A stretch of 64,000 nt of DNA. Source: Tetrapyrgos nigripes (taxonomy: Eukaryota; Basidiomycota; Agaricomycetes; Agaricales; Campanellaceae). The stretch is taken from contig JAACJM010000201.1 of assembly GCA_013368315.1 (NCBI GenBank), positions 93,271-157,270 on the forward strand, written 5' to 3'. The notes under the pieces are model-generated. The model was not told the origin of the DNA. It did not search any database and saw nothing but the letters and a program-made list of their open reading frames with translations. Both the position numbers and the translations under genes were made by a program. Positions 36,529-48,125 of the stretch are shown here, piece by piece; the stretch's first letter is position 1; each line of letters opens with the position of its first letter.

Positions 36529-37220
36529 TCATTCGTGGCGTCTTTAGCTGCTGCGTTAACCTTAACGGCCTCACACGTTCTACACTTCACGACTTCAAGT
36601 CCATATCGACGCGTCGTCCGTTCTCTTTTTGATACCACGTCACGAATCCAGGAAAAAGCATATGTTGTATTTCTTGTCCATTTCATTATTTTTCCGCGTT
36701 CTGTCAACCACATCGCGGCCACAACTACATTTTTGGAGATCCTCTCCATTTGGATTCTGGATGTCTCGGACAGTTTGGGCTAGAAAGAACCAGGCTATTT
36801 ACATCTGGCTGTATATCGTTCATTCCATCTTCTCTTTTTCTTCTGTGTTTGAATATATCCAATCCACATCTCGCTCTTTGCCTATCTGTTACTATTACGT
36901 TCCTTTCTTCCCTCTCCTTCCGATCCCTTATCAAAACTCCTAGCCACGACGCTCGTCCACCCTTCACAAAAAAGTCCAGTCTGGGATGTGTCACACATGT
37001 TTTTAGAGTCCATCCCAACTCTTCCTTCTATGTTTATATCTATCTCAGTGATTTGTCACGGATACCATGTCTATCAGCATACCAATGTTCGTTTCACTCA
37101 TTCATCATCTGGCCTGTTCCTTTATTCATTCCTTCTTGTTTCCGTACCTAGACCATTTCCACCTCCGCAATCGATCACAGAGTTTCAAAACGAAGAAAAT
37201 GACTACCCATCAAGAGAAAG
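36529..37220. other. pyrimidine-rich 3' flank of the HSF gene
   Basis: CT-rich sequence with long chance frames. Probably 3' UTR and downstream DNA of the HSF gene; nothing else seen. Confidence 0.45.
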
Positions 37221-37560
37221 GAAGATTCGTTCCCCTCTCTTTCGACCTTCCTTCTGATTTTTTCCGCGTTTTTTCCGAAGCTCTTGTCCCCCTTTCTTTC
37301 CGTTTTCTTTCCTGATTGGCCATTCTCCTCTTTGCACCATCATCAATCGCACTGTTTATAGCCTCGCATTTGTCGCTTTGCTTTTCGTTGTCGTTTTGTT
37401 TATTTTTTGTTTGTGTAGTACTTATCTGGACTTATCCATCTTCCCCTAGCCATTTGCAGTCTTTTTTCGGACTGTTCCTTCGACCTACCTACCCATTCGC
37501 TAAGCTTGGTTTTCCTGTTCAACTTCCAAGTTTTAAGGGTGTTTGGGTCTCTTTCAGGTC
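37221..37560 (+). repeat. copy 1 of a diverged inverted duplication (HSF 3' flank)
   Basis: From GGAAGATTCGTTCC to TGGGTCTCTTTCAGG this segment matches the reverse complement of 59823-59513 with frequent substitutions and a few indels, including an extra stretch of about 40 bp here near 37320-37360. Shared blocks include TGATTTTTTCCGCGTTTTTT, AGTACTTATCTGGAC and GACCTACCTACCCATTCGC. Confidence 0.85.
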
Positions 37561-38781
37561 TCTTCCCCATCTTTTCTCTCTTTATTCGTTATTCGGTTTC
37601 TTGTTATCTGTTCACTCTCCTCTCTCTTCCTGAACGCGATCGGATTTCGGCTGCTGTCCGCAATTGCATTTGGACGCTTTCGGTGCTCATTGCTTCCAAT
37701 TTCAAGACCGTAAACGTCAATCCTCGCTCTCGATGTTTCTCTTCCTTCATCTCCTTTCCACGTATAAACTTCCTCGACGTTTATCCTTATCTAAGTATTC
37801 CTCATACCGTTTCTCTTCTGTGTACTTCTGTGGTTGTCTGCCTGTCAATAGAGATTTGTATATCCTTTACGCTGAGCCTGTTGGAATTGATGCTGAATGG
37901 CCCTGGCAGACAGCACTGGAACTTAAGGAGCTTTTTGGTTGCTCTTGTGTGGAAACTAACGGATAACCCATGAGACGGGCAGGTCGACGTCTAGCAAAAT
38001 GAGGTCATATCATTTGATTCAAATATATCTACAGGATATAAGCACTCCTTCAAACACCATCACTCGTTTAAACAGTGCACCTTTCTCACCTCCAGACACT
38101 ATGGGGGACTGAGATGTGATCATTAATGCTACATATAAGCTGTAGGAGACTTGTGTACTAGTCAGAACAATGATACTTTGGTGCTTCATTCCAATATGGG
38201 CCATTTGGCAAATTTTGATGCACTCTCCAAATCTAGAACCCCCTCAATTGCATCCTCTGACTGTTATCAAGGGCGCTGATGGGGTTTATCAAGTGCAGGA
38301 GCTCAGTACAGTGCTGTACATACCCAATTCTTGCCCAATACACACCCAGCAGTAACCAATATCGGGCGGGTGAAAGTTATTTGAGAAACGTGTGATTTCC
38401 GAACTAGAATACATTCGTTGAAAATCATACCAAAAACGTAAAGAATCCGAACACAAAAAGTCAGTTCGAAAGCGTGATCGAATTTATGTAGTCTTCAAAT
38501 GACTCAAATTAGTTCAGAAACGCAAAGAATTATTACGAACGAAATTTATTGGATACATAAAACATTCCGAGTATGATATACAAAATCGTAATCTAAATGT
38601 GAACTAGGAACGAAAATGTATTAGAAAACTTAACAGTTTTTTGGATTGAAAAGTTGTTGAGAATCTCAACATTTTCATACAAGTATTCTACACGGTAGAA
38701 AACTCTACATTTCCCAGTACCAGAAACCCAGCTGTGATGCAGCTGACGCTGACACCATGCCCAGCGTCACCCCAGCGCCAG
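37561..38781. other. intergenic; CT-rich, then AT-rich with a lone MITE end
   Basis: 37561-37970 is pyrimidine-rich with no gene. From about 38341 an AT-rich stretch begins with a MITE inverted repeat, described separately, and runs to about 38700 without coding signs. Confidence 0.45.
38341..38362 (+). mobile_element. solitary end of the MITE family found at 18533
   Basis: CACACCCAGCAGTAACCAAT followed by AT matches the terminal repeat of the MITE at 18533-18785, and like it is followed by AAAGTTA- and AGTTCGGAAA-like words. No matching right end was found up to 39000, so this is a truncated or strongly diverged copy. Confidence 0.55.
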
Positions 38782-39487
38782 CTACCTTTTCTTTCGTCCT
38801 AGTTTCTTTTCAGACTTCTCGGACTTCTGCTTGCATATGATCATGAGGAGGTATTTCAAGGGCCAGTGTTCGACGTATGTAGTTGCCCATAAGGCCTGAC
38901 CAATCTTTGAGTATCTACTCCAAGGTCAGAAGATATTGTTTTTAACAAGAAAGAAAGCACCTGCTGTTTAACGGCGTCAAGGAGCTCTGCCCACTGAGAG
39001 TCATATGAAACTGGTTCGAGTTCCCTTGCTGCTGTGATGACGGAAGCCTGTTCCCATTCAATTCAGAAAAGCACTTGAGCCTACATAAGACACATACCTC
39101 AAATTGCTCCCATGTCTCCTCAGAAACTGACATGTGCACCTTCAGCTGGTTCCTCCCAAAAGACGAGACCCTGGTTGGGCGCTTGTGTTGGATTTTGTGG
39201 ACATCGTCAAAAGTGGAACTTGTCTGGGGTGGGGAATTGTTGTTCTGCATGGTAGGTGCAGTAGATAGGTTATTAGCAGAAGGCTTGGCCTGGTGTGTAG
39301 AAGGTGAACAGCACTGGGCGTCAACGAGAAAATGGACATGCCGACAGCGGTAGGGATGATGGAGTTCAGCACGTGGGACTGTGCTAAGTGGATCCTCCTC
39401 AGCAAGCGTGAGCCGCCTTGATGGAAGAAACACATCTGTCAGAGAGCATGAGGACAGCTGCTGGAGGGTGAGGATGTGGAGAGGCAT
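38782..39487 (-). CDS. unknown 199-residue protein, divergent partner of the WD40 gene
   Basis: Three exons, 39487-39098, 39047-38961 and 38904-38782, join exactly in frame. The C-terminal two thirds look conserved: MSVSEETWEQFEASVITAAR, then ELEPVSYDSQWAELLDAVKQ, IGQALWATTYVEHWPLKYLL and a basic tail ending KKLGRKKR. The N-terminus is Ser/Gln-rich. I chose the ATG at 39487 over the one at 39583 because a TATA box lies between them. I do not recognise a named domain. The basic tail could be a nuclear signal. It shares about 400 bp of upstream DNA with the WD40 gene, so the two may be co-regulated. Confidence 0.6.
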
Positions 39488-39494
39488 GAGCACG

Positions 39495-39707
39495 AATCCT
39501 GACTGATGGCATCTTGGATGTTGGTTTCTTGTGCGAGTGCTGCTTATATAGTGGCCACCTATTGTGATCCTTGAGTAGCGCATCTGGCAACGTTACTGTC
39601 AGTTGAGAGGCACAAGCCTGACTAATGGTATCTTGAATGTTGGCTTCCTGTGCGAGTGCTATACTGGCTGCCTATTGTGATTCTTGAGTAGTGCATCTGG
39701 CAATGCC
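39495..39707. repeat. tandem duplication of about 110 bp in a divergent promoter
   Basis: Segments 39495-39597 and 39614-39707 are similar: both run from CCTGACTRATGG through ATCTTGRATGTTGG and GTGCGAGTGCT to TTGAGTAG and GCATCTGGCAA. The first copy alone has the TATATA box used by the minus-strand gene. Confidence 0.8.
39545..39553 (-). promoter_or_regulatory. TATA box of the 199-residue protein gene
   Basis: On the minus strand the sequence reads CTATATAAGC, about 60 bp before the chosen ATG at 39487. In the second copy of the duplicated segment this box is absent. Confidence 0.5.
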
Positions 39708-39852
39708 CAATGAGGAAATTAGAATGACAAAGAATGACAAAAAGGAAGTGACCACAGTGAGAAATCACTACTTGGTGAAAAGTAAGGCAGCGACACTATT
39801 GTGAACGGTTACTGTGAGTGAAAGATAATAAAGGCATCATTGTCAGGTAGAG

Positions 39853-39860
39853 GTATAAAG
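39853..39860 (+). promoter_or_regulatory. TATA box of the WD40 gene
   Basis: GGTATAAAGTCC lies about 40 bp before the ATG at 39897, leaving room for only a very short leader. Confidence 0.5.
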
Positions 39861-39896
39861 TCCCTCAAGGCCACTAAGTAGCCTGCCCAAATCAAC

Positions 39897-41228
39897 ATGG
39901 TGACTTACCGACTTGATTGTACACTCAAGAGGCATACTGGAACTATCCAATGCATGCAGGCAACTGAAGATGGGAAATACCTTGCTAGCAGTGGTGAGTG
40001 TGTCTCTGAAGATTCTACACAGATTGACACATATTTCTGTTTAGGTGGCAATGGCACTGTCATATGGGATCTACATAGGATGTCCATTGTCAAGCATATA
40101 GCAAGCAATGAAATACAAGATGCAATGACGGCCATACTTTGGGTCAAAAGACAGGATACACTGGAGGATGGATTGATATATGGAATGGCAAGCGGATATC
40201 TAGTTTTCTGGATACAAAATAATCAGGCGAGCATTGCTTTCTTTGTGCAAAAATACTTACTGATTAGCAACAGAACTTTGAGGAGGTTGCTTGTGTAGAG
40301 TTGTCCAAGCTGAGCGAAGTGACTTCGTTAGCTTACAACTCCATGACCACCCAACTAGTCGTGGTGAATAGGGAGGGTGTCATTGCACTGTTTGTTGTTG
40401 ATCCAACTATGATGCGAGTCACTGAAGATAAGTGGGCAGTGCAAGTGGCAAATAGCATTCCCAAGTCTGTCAACCGGCATGACATTGTTGTCTTCGGTAT
40501 GCATGATGCAATGTGAGTGTACTTCTTGATGGTCCTCCTGAGATGTAGGCTCATCCACATAAAGCTATACCCTAGATGGTGGTTCTGGATTGAAAAACGA
40601 CCAGTGCCTGGTGCACAGAATACAAATTTGAGTTTTCAATTAAACTGAACCATCCCACTACTTACGTTGCCAAACAGTGGGTATGGAATTTGTGATACCA
40701 CCAAAACAGTCTACTGCACTGACGATATCCTTGGTGGCTGCACACTTTATCGCATGACCGACGGCTCCAAAATCCAACAATTTGTAATACCTTGAGAAAG
40801 GAAGGCTGGCTGACCAAAGCACGTCGCTTTTGGCGAGTCCTGCAAGATAATAGTCAGCGCGAGTGACCATGGCATGGTCTACATCTTCGATAGATGGAGT
40901 GGAGACCTTCTCCAAAAACTTTCAATGAAGACAAAATCAAGGATTCACAGACACTTACAGTAAGAAATATATCCTTCAGTGATTGTGTTTATGTTGATGT
41001 GGATCCTAGACAGCTACATTAAATGGCACCGAGTATATTGCTGCTGGAGAACTTGGGACCACGGAACAAGAAACCGCTATCTTTGTCTTCAAGAAAACCA
41101 GGACGTGGGGGGTAGACCCTGGGCGGATCGATGCAGCAGTGCAAGGTTTGACTTGGATGGCGAAAGTACTCATTCTCATTGCTGCCATCATAGCAGTAGT
41201 TCAGAATTACGGGGTGAGCTGTTATTAA
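39897..41228 (+). CDS. WD40-repeat protein with C-terminal membrane segment
   Basis: Spliced exons show WD40 blades: LKRHTGTIQCMQATEDGKYL, GGNGTVIWDLHRMSIVKHIA, GMASGYLVFWIQNNQ, VVNREGVIALFVVDPTMMRV, VYCTDDILGGCTLYRMTDGS and SASDHGMVYIFDRWSGDLLQ. The end reads TLNGTEYIAAGELGTTEQET and then the hydrophobic MAKVLILIAAIIAVVQNYG, a likely membrane anchor. Exons 39897-39993, 40045-40258 and 40274-40512 are firm; later ones (about 40673-41228) have uncertain junctions. The second intron as I read it has a GC donor (CAG|GCGAGC). WD40 propellers act as protein-docking platforms. An alternative end could use the frame to 41532. Confidence 0.75.
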
Positions 41229-42679
41229 AGAGTATAGGACTCACAAGCTAACATTAACCATGAAGAGTTCAAACATCAGAGAACTCTTCACACTGAGAGT
41301 GGGTAAGGGTTTACAAGTAAAGAATGGCTCCCTGGAACTGCAGCCTGTCAGCACCACCTCACACAAGGTTGACTCACCTGAAACGCCTTCCTCAACTAAT
41401 TGGGCCACATACACAATGACAGCAGAGACAGCAGCAGAGAAGTGCATGTTTACTGCAGCTACACAGATGGCCACATCTCCAACTAAGGCAAATGGGGCCT
41501 TGATAGTGACAGAATCTGTTGGGAAGGACTGAGTTACTTCAAGTAGAGTCATGTAACACCAAGTCATGTATTTGGTATCATACACTACCGCGCAGTGGTG
41601 AAATAACAGGATTCAAAAAAAAAAAAAACATCAAGTCATTGCAGAGCACTGTTACTTCGAGTATCACCCAGTACAAAAGCAATAACACCAAGTCATGGCA
41701 GCTGTGAGTGTATAATGGATTACCTTTTTTTAAAAAGTGAGCATGACTCCAAGTTGGCTCAGTCAGGAGAATGCACCAGCAAAACGTGGAGGACAAAGCA
41801 AAGTATATAGTGCAGTAGTAGCTTGGTTTTGAACAAGTGATCTTAAGAAGTAGAGAGCAGATTAGCATCTTCTTTGAGAGCATAGAATGACATGCTTCAC
41901 CGCTGAGTTACAGGTTCAAACTCTTTGACAACCAGATTGGATGAACTGGCGAGACCAATTTAATGATAGCGGTGAGCAGCGACATGTGAGTCCAACTTGA
42001 CGATGCTTGAAGCTCTGCTGGGGTGCAGTGACGAGTCCAACTTGACGATGCTATGCCTGGTATTGCTGGAAGTTTTGTTGAAAGAGCTGAACTTGGAAGA
42101 CTCTATAAAAAGATAGGTACACGTCAGCTAGGAATAGGCTGGGCTGCGTACTCACCACCTAAAGTTAAAAAAATGATACGCTGTGTGTAACACATGGGAC
42201 CTAGCCATGTAAAGAAACAACGCCAATTCTGCCCTTGTTGCTCCTGAGTTGCTATCTCCGGCGTGAAGGCAATGCTATGGCCGTTTGGATGCTGGGGGCA
42301 TCTGTTGAGAAGAAGGACTAGATTCCAGGTGCGTTCCATTGGAAAATTGATACACTGTGTGAAATACATAGCACCTTGTCATGAGAGGAGATTCCAGGCA
42401 CGTTCCCACATAGCACCTAGCATGTAGAGAAGCAATGACACCAAGTCATTGCAAACGCAGACCTCCCAGCCAATGCAGAACATGGAACTCGTCCACCTAG
42501 GACGCAGGATCCATGAACACTAGAAGCCAGAGTATTTTAGTGTCATTTCGGACAAGTAACTTGGAGAGAATGAGCACTATTGTCAGACATCTACAGGTTC
42601 AGCAAGCTGGTACTCACTGGGATGGAGTCAAATCGGATGAGGAGCTGGTGAGCCCGGTGTCCGTGGCACGGATCCGTAA
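41229..42679. other. repeat-rich intergenic DNA between WD40 gene and KDZ element
   Basis: No gene assured. Short related motifs recur: CACCAAGTCATGG or ATTGC (41560, 41690, 42440), GAGTCCAACTTGACGATGCT (41991 and 42032), and TACACTGTGTGAAATACATA-like blocks near 42175, 42350 and 42405. A poly-A run lies at 41616-41629. A plus-strand frame at 41260-41532 could be a 3' extension of the WD40 gene. Confidence 0.4.
41733..41925 (-). repeat. possible tRNA-derived SINE-like sequence
   Basis: Read on the minus strand, AACCTGTAACTCAGCGGTGA resembles a tRNA D-arm (box A). About 75 nt on, ATCACTTGTTCAAAACCAAG resembles a T-arm (box B). The spacing suits a tRNA with a long variable arm, but the acceptor stem does not pair well, so it is not a working tRNA. 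A chance likeness is possible. Confidence 0.3.
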
Positions 42680-43545
42680 CTATATTAGCTTTTCTTAAGA
42701 TAAATGCAAATTTTGTCATAGTGACTTAAGACAGCTCAAGTCTGTCTCAAGTCTGGTATTTAGTATTATATACTATGGAAATACTATGGAATACATCGGA
42801 CGGTAGCCATCTTAAGATGGCTTAAGATAACAAATTGGTAGGATGGCAGCAGACATGAAAATAGCGGAGATCATCTTAAGACGACTTAAGATCCGAAAAC
42901 AGTAAGGTAATTGGGCATATCAAAAGATCACAATGGGGGGATATCTTAAGACAGCTTAAGATGTGGGCAAAGGGAAAGATGAATAAGAGTAAGACCTCCG
43001 GGAATGAAAAAAGTGAAGAGATATCTTAAGACAGCTAAAGATATGAAAAGGGGGAATAAGATGTGAAAGAGTAAGATGGCTAAAGACGTCTTAAGATCTA
43101 AAAAAGGTGAGATGACTTTGATATGAGCAAGTGAACAAGTTGAGCCATCTTAAGACGACTTAAGATATGAAAAACTGAAGATGTGGAGAAGTGAAGATGG
43201 TGAGCCATCTTAAGACGGCTTAAGATATGAAAAATGGAAGACGGACTGAGATGTCGAGCCATCTTAAGATGACTTAAGATATGCAAAACTGAAGACAGAT
43301 TGAGATGTGGAGAAGTGAAGATGGTGAGCCATCTTAAGACAACTTAAGATATGCAAAACTGAAGACGGATTGAGATGTGGAGAAGTGAAGATGGTAAGCC
43401 GTCTTAAGACAACTTAAGATATGGAAAACTGAAGACAGATTGAGATGTGGAGAAGTGAAGATAGTGAGCCATCTTAAGACGGCTTAAGATATGAAAAATA
43501 GAAGATGGACTGAGATGTGGAAAAGCAAAGATAGTAGGTATCAAG
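42680..43545 (+). repeat. left inverted end with subterminal palindrome array
   Basis: After about 150 bp matching the right end, a 20-bp palindrome of consensus ATCTTAAGACGGCTTAAGAT recurs about every 60-70 bp, at roughly 42808, 42870, 42941, 43020, 43080, 43145, 43205, 43259, 43329, 43401 and 43470. The spacers are themselves repeats (GAAAACTGAAGACGGATTGA). Dense, regular palindromes next to a transposon end are probable transposase-binding sites; that role is inferred. Confidence 0.85.
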
Positions 43546-43577
43546 AAAACGTCACTTAAGTGTCCTGCCACAAATCT

Positions 43578-46500
43578 CATTCAGCAAACAGCAGAGAGAG
43601 ATGACAAGATACAGCTATTCTCACCAAGTATGCCATGTGAATACCCTGTCAGTTGAGCACAATCCTTAGTATATGCACTTTAAAGAGAACGGAGCACTCA
43701 AATCCAACTCACCAGCTCTTTCATCCACTGCAGCTGACTTGTCCACCACTCAGTGACCCGGTCAGCTAAGTTCACATCTTGAGGCAAATCCACAAAGGAA
43801 GGGTGCCCCACTTTCTTGAAGCGGAGCTCAGCCTCTTCCGCAAGGTCAAGAAACATTGCAGCCTGGCGTCGAGCAAAGGGAGTGTAACCAGGTTCTTGAG
43901 TGCCGCCGGCCAGAGAAGTCCATGATGCCGCCATGGTCTGGAAGTGGCAGATAGTTCAGGCAAATTCAGCATGCTTTATCTCAAACTGTTCCATCCACCG
44001 ATGCATTTCTGCCTCCACTCGGAACCATTGGACTCGATCGCCTAAAAACAAAGAACATAAACTATTAGTCAGTGCACCAAAGCTACCGGAAAGGAAAGCA
44101 CCTTCTTCCTCCCACTCTCGTAGTTCTGCCTCATTCATCTTTGTCTTTGTTCCACGAGACCAGAGCCAGGTGTCCTTGCGATACCCTGGAAAATTTATGG
44201 TGAGCTCAACAACGATAATAAACATATGGAATCACTCACTCTTCTCCTTTTTCTGAGCCCTCTGCTCCTTTGCGTTAACCACAAACACACTCTCTCCTGA
44301 CACTTCCAACTCATCTTCTGCATCGTCAATGAGAGCTTCTGCTTCCTCCTCCTCAAAGCTAAGTATGGAAGTAGTGGATTCAACTGCCACCGGCTTCTGC
44401 TTCTGCTTCCCCTTTCAGGGGCCTGTTGGCGCTTTGAGAACGCTTAGAGGTAGCTACAGACAATATGAGAATATAGGACCTACCTGAAACCCGCTGCGTC
44501 ATTTGGGTTGGAGTAACAAGTGGAATAGGTACAAGGTCTTCACTCAAACTGACTGGAAGATCGTCACCCAGCTCCACACCTGCCAGGAGATCAGAAGCTG
44601 CACCAATCGTCCACAACAGACCTTTACGCCGTTTGGAATCACCGATGCAACGCTTGATCTCAATGGGTAGCCTGTGAGTGTCTTCAGGGCGCAGGAAGGG
44701 ATAGCAGGAATTGGTCTCATGGGGTTCAACGTTGCCTAAACAAACCAGGGTGTGGCATGCATGATTGTATGCAATGATATGACGATCACGCTTGACAAAG
44801 GCATCTGCAATTTGATGTTCTGAGCAAAGCTTTCGATCTTGACCCCGGATGTTCTTCTTTCGGAAAGTCAGCAGGCTTGAAATGGTCTTGGCCACAGTTT
44901 TGACTTTGGCAAGTTCCTCCTCTGCCTGAGCCTGCTGTAAGGAAATCTCCTGGTTCACAAACACTGAGAGCTTGAGCTTCACCCTCTGTTTCTCACTCAA
45001 GTCTGAAGGGAGAAAAAGGATCTCTTCTTCAGGACCTCTGGTCTCGGTGGCAGCAGCTAGACACGAAACTTGAGGCATCACTTCTCCCCGCCGTGTACAG
45101 ACATCCTCAAGTGCTTTTCGTAGCCGAACCTTCCAACCTTGGAGTTCTCGAGCATCACTGAAGGACATGGGTTCCAAATTATTTCTGTTTTGGCACTGGA
45201 TCTCCTGTATCTCTCATCTGAAAGAAAAAGGTCAGAATATTTAAATCATTGTCCACTGTAACCGTTCCACATCAAAGGCTTTTCGGAAGAGCACTTCTAG
45301 CAGACTTGCTTCAGGGTCATCAGGAGAGCTATCTGCGACTTTAGCCAAACCCAATAATAGTGCCTGTACAGTGGGTGTTGCCTGAGGGTGGCGATGATAA
45401 CAGCTGATCCAAACAGGCTTCTGCTCACGCCCAATTTTTTCTTGCCTCGGCACTCTGTGTCATGAATCGTCTCCTGTCTATTCATTTCCTGTCTATTCAT
45501 TTCCCTTCTATTCTTTTCCCTTTACTACCTATTTCCCACTTTAACCCCATGTATATCAACCATTTCTCATCACCGTCTATAGTTACCATCTCTACAGATC
45601 TATGACTCACACTCTTATCTCCTCCGATTCCTATCTCCATGGACATTCTCACTGTCAATCATTCCTTATGATCCAGTACCTTCATCTATCCATATTTAAC
45701 TCATTACTCTCTCGCCCTTGACATTTCCATATGATACCGTCTATTATTACTTACTCTTTCCCATCTGTTCATATTTTACTTATATACGTGTGATCCTTGT
45801 AATCTATTCCTTAGTTCGTTCACTTTGTCTCCGCTCCGTACTTTTACTATGCAGTGTAGAGCCTAGTCAGCTTACTTTTTCTCTACCTCTCTATCTCTCT
45901 TGACCAATCTATTCTCTTGAAACCGGCTTTCTCGTATTGTGTGACTTGGGTGGTTATCGAGTGTACCGATGACCTTGACACTCTGGATAGAACAGACCAT
46001 GCACATGAGCGACAGTCAGCTTGCGAAAGTTGCTGGAAGCGGTCACACTTATTCTGGGATTGGAGGTGAGCATACTGAAGGTCCTGCAAGAGACGATCGG
46101 CTATGTCAAAGACTAAGTATACAAAATTATCATGAAGTAGATATAAAAATACCTTACCCATGTTGACTGTTTTCCGCCAATTCCAATCATTGTGATGGGC
46201 AATAATGGTGTCCTTGCGATGACCATCATTCATCTGCCTTGTGTATGCGCCCACCTGATTGAGCTCAGCCCAATAGTATTCAGCTGTCTTGCCATGGAAA
46301 TGCCCAACACACCACCAATATGGATTGCCGAAAACAACAATGCAGTCGTCTTTATGACCTTTGATGTAAAGGTCCGGAATGCCGTGCCCGAATTTAACAA
46401 CGAACTGTTGCTGGTCTTGAAGGTAGGTTGATGTCACAAAGCGCTTGCCCTTGTTCACCCAGTAACTGCAGTTGGTGTCATAGGTGTCATCGAAATACAC

Positions 46501-48125
46501 AGATTCCTGATGATTGTCGGTCTTGCTGTCACCAAAACCAATCATCTCAAATGCATGATAAAAGGATTGCATCAACATTAGCGTAGCTAAACGTAGACAT
46601 GAATATGTGATATACTGTAAACTCCAGATCAGAACTCACCATTCGCCGTTCTGCATATCAGTGGTAGCCATCACAAAGACATGGTCACATTGAGTGTTAA
46701 CTTCACCAGTCTTTGCACAATTTTGGTTTTGGATATGGGATTGGTTCGCAATGACTTTGACATGATTGCAGTGGGCTGCATACTTCTACAAAGCACAGAC
46801 AATCAGATACTGTTACTGATGAGAGCTGAGAAACATACTAACCACTGAACTTATATGACCCAGAGACTTGAGAAACTCGAGATACTTCGTGGCTTCAGGA
46901 AAGTAAGCCAGCCCATCACTTAGTGACTTATCGAACGGGTCTGTGTTCTTCCAGAATTGGTTAATTTGATGGTTCCTGTCGTAGGTGACTTGCTTGGAGA
47001 TAAGATGCCTAAAAACACTAAGTACAAGGGCAATTAGACGAAGAGCATGTAAAATACCTGAGAAACTTGGGTGTGCGCCACCACTCTCCTCATGTTGACA
47101 CCTGGATCTGGACATGCCGGACAGTACAACATCAAGAAACCTGGTGGACAATGTGGAAAGCACCTGTTTATGCTATGCATCTGCCCAAGGCGTATCTTGG
47201 AGTTGAGGAAGCACCAAAATCAGGCCACTCATAGGAAGGCCTGGTAGGGATCGCTGACCAGGTGGGTGAAGACATTGTCACTGAGGCGACGAAGGGAGGT
47301 CGAGTAGTCATAGGCACTGAATTTGGCCTGCAGGGTGTGAATATCATATTCACGAAGAACAGTGAATGTGAATGTGGATATAGGCTCAGTAGCAGAGCTG
47401 GGGAAGAGTTGAGCTTGCATTAATTGTTTGATGTGGGTTGTACTAGAGAAGCATCCACAGAAAGAGAGGCAGGTGCCATGGACACTGTTGGAGTGAGTGA
47501 TAAGAAATTTCATGGGAGAATGAGGATTAGAGCAGATGCCACTGCTATGTCTGAGTTGGATAGCGTAGTCAGTACTGAGAGTGCTGATATCGTGTCGGTG
47601 GTAGAATCCTCGGCTTTGATCCCATACTTGAGCCCAATGCAAGGGTGTGGAGTGATGTCTGTCAATGAAACAATCATGACAAGACGTCTTGTAGAAGAGG
47701 CAGTCCTGGCACTGTACATTGCACTTGGCTCCGCGTCTGCAGGAGCATAACTGATTTTGGGCTGAGTTGTGCTCATGAGTGAGGAGTTCACTGGCGAATT
47801 TGGGAAGATGCTGAACAAGATCTTGGAGGGCAAGAGTCATTTGAGAAGCCTGTGGAGCTTTATCCTGGTGTGGTAGTGGATCACTGACAGCTGGTGGTGA
47901 TGTGGGATGCGAGGGCAATGGAGGGATAGGGTCTGGGACAGACGGGATGAACTCAGACGCAACGGATACGACTGGTTTATGTTCTTGGAGCAGACGAGGA
48001 GTCGCAGTGATGACACAGCTACCGTCTCTCTTCACCTGGGTCACAGTGTCGCCACCATGGATTACTTTGAGCTTCTTGGTGTTGTTGATTTGGGTTTTAG
48101 TTGCTGCTCTTCGACGTTTAGACAT
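43578..48125 (-). CDS. KDZ transposase with CxC2-like cysteine cluster, inactivated
   Basis: From the ATG at 48125: a basic start, then the cysteine cluster (LCSCRRGAKCNVQCQDCLFY, CHDCFIDRHHSTPLHWAQVW), CPACPDPGVNM, and the KDZ catalytic region with Asp-rich VYFDDTYDTNCSYWVNKGKR, GHGIPDLYIKGHKDDCIVVF and AELNQVGAYTRQMNDGHRKD. The C-terminal helical part (LFLPSDLSEKQRVKLKLSVF, VQWFRVEAEMHRWMEQFEIK, GYTPFARRQAAMFLDLAEEA) matches KDZ proteins. It has about ten introns. Two in-frame TGA codons (47229-47231 and 47220-47222) interrupt AFL-VA-FWCFLNSKIRLGQ, and the frame is also disturbed around 45900-45480. Enzymes of this class cut and rejoin element ends; this copy should not make a full protein. 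The 3' end is approximate. Confidence 0.85.
45490..45900. other. pyrimidine-rich block interrupting the transposase gene
   Basis: Coding signal stops near 45900 and resumes near 45450. Between them is about 410 bp of CT-rich DNA with TCTATTCATTTCC repeats and no frame. It may be an insertion such as a worn solo LTR, or a very long intron. I found no terminal repeats or target duplication. Confidence 0.35.

Noticed and set aside
37316..37973. Long frames downstream of the HSF gene
   Set aside because: They are Phe/Ser/Leu-rich translations of CT-rich DNA, overlap in several frames, and the same DNA recurs inverted at 59.5 kb with indels that break the frame.
39005..39025. GGTTCGAGTTCCC resembling a tRNA T-arm
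   Set aside because: It lies within a well-supported coding exon (ARELEPVSYD on the minus strand) and no other tRNA arms are present.
47424..47833. Frames on both strands opposite the transposase
   Set aside because: They are shadows of the CxC2-like exon, which has clear family motifs in its own frame.
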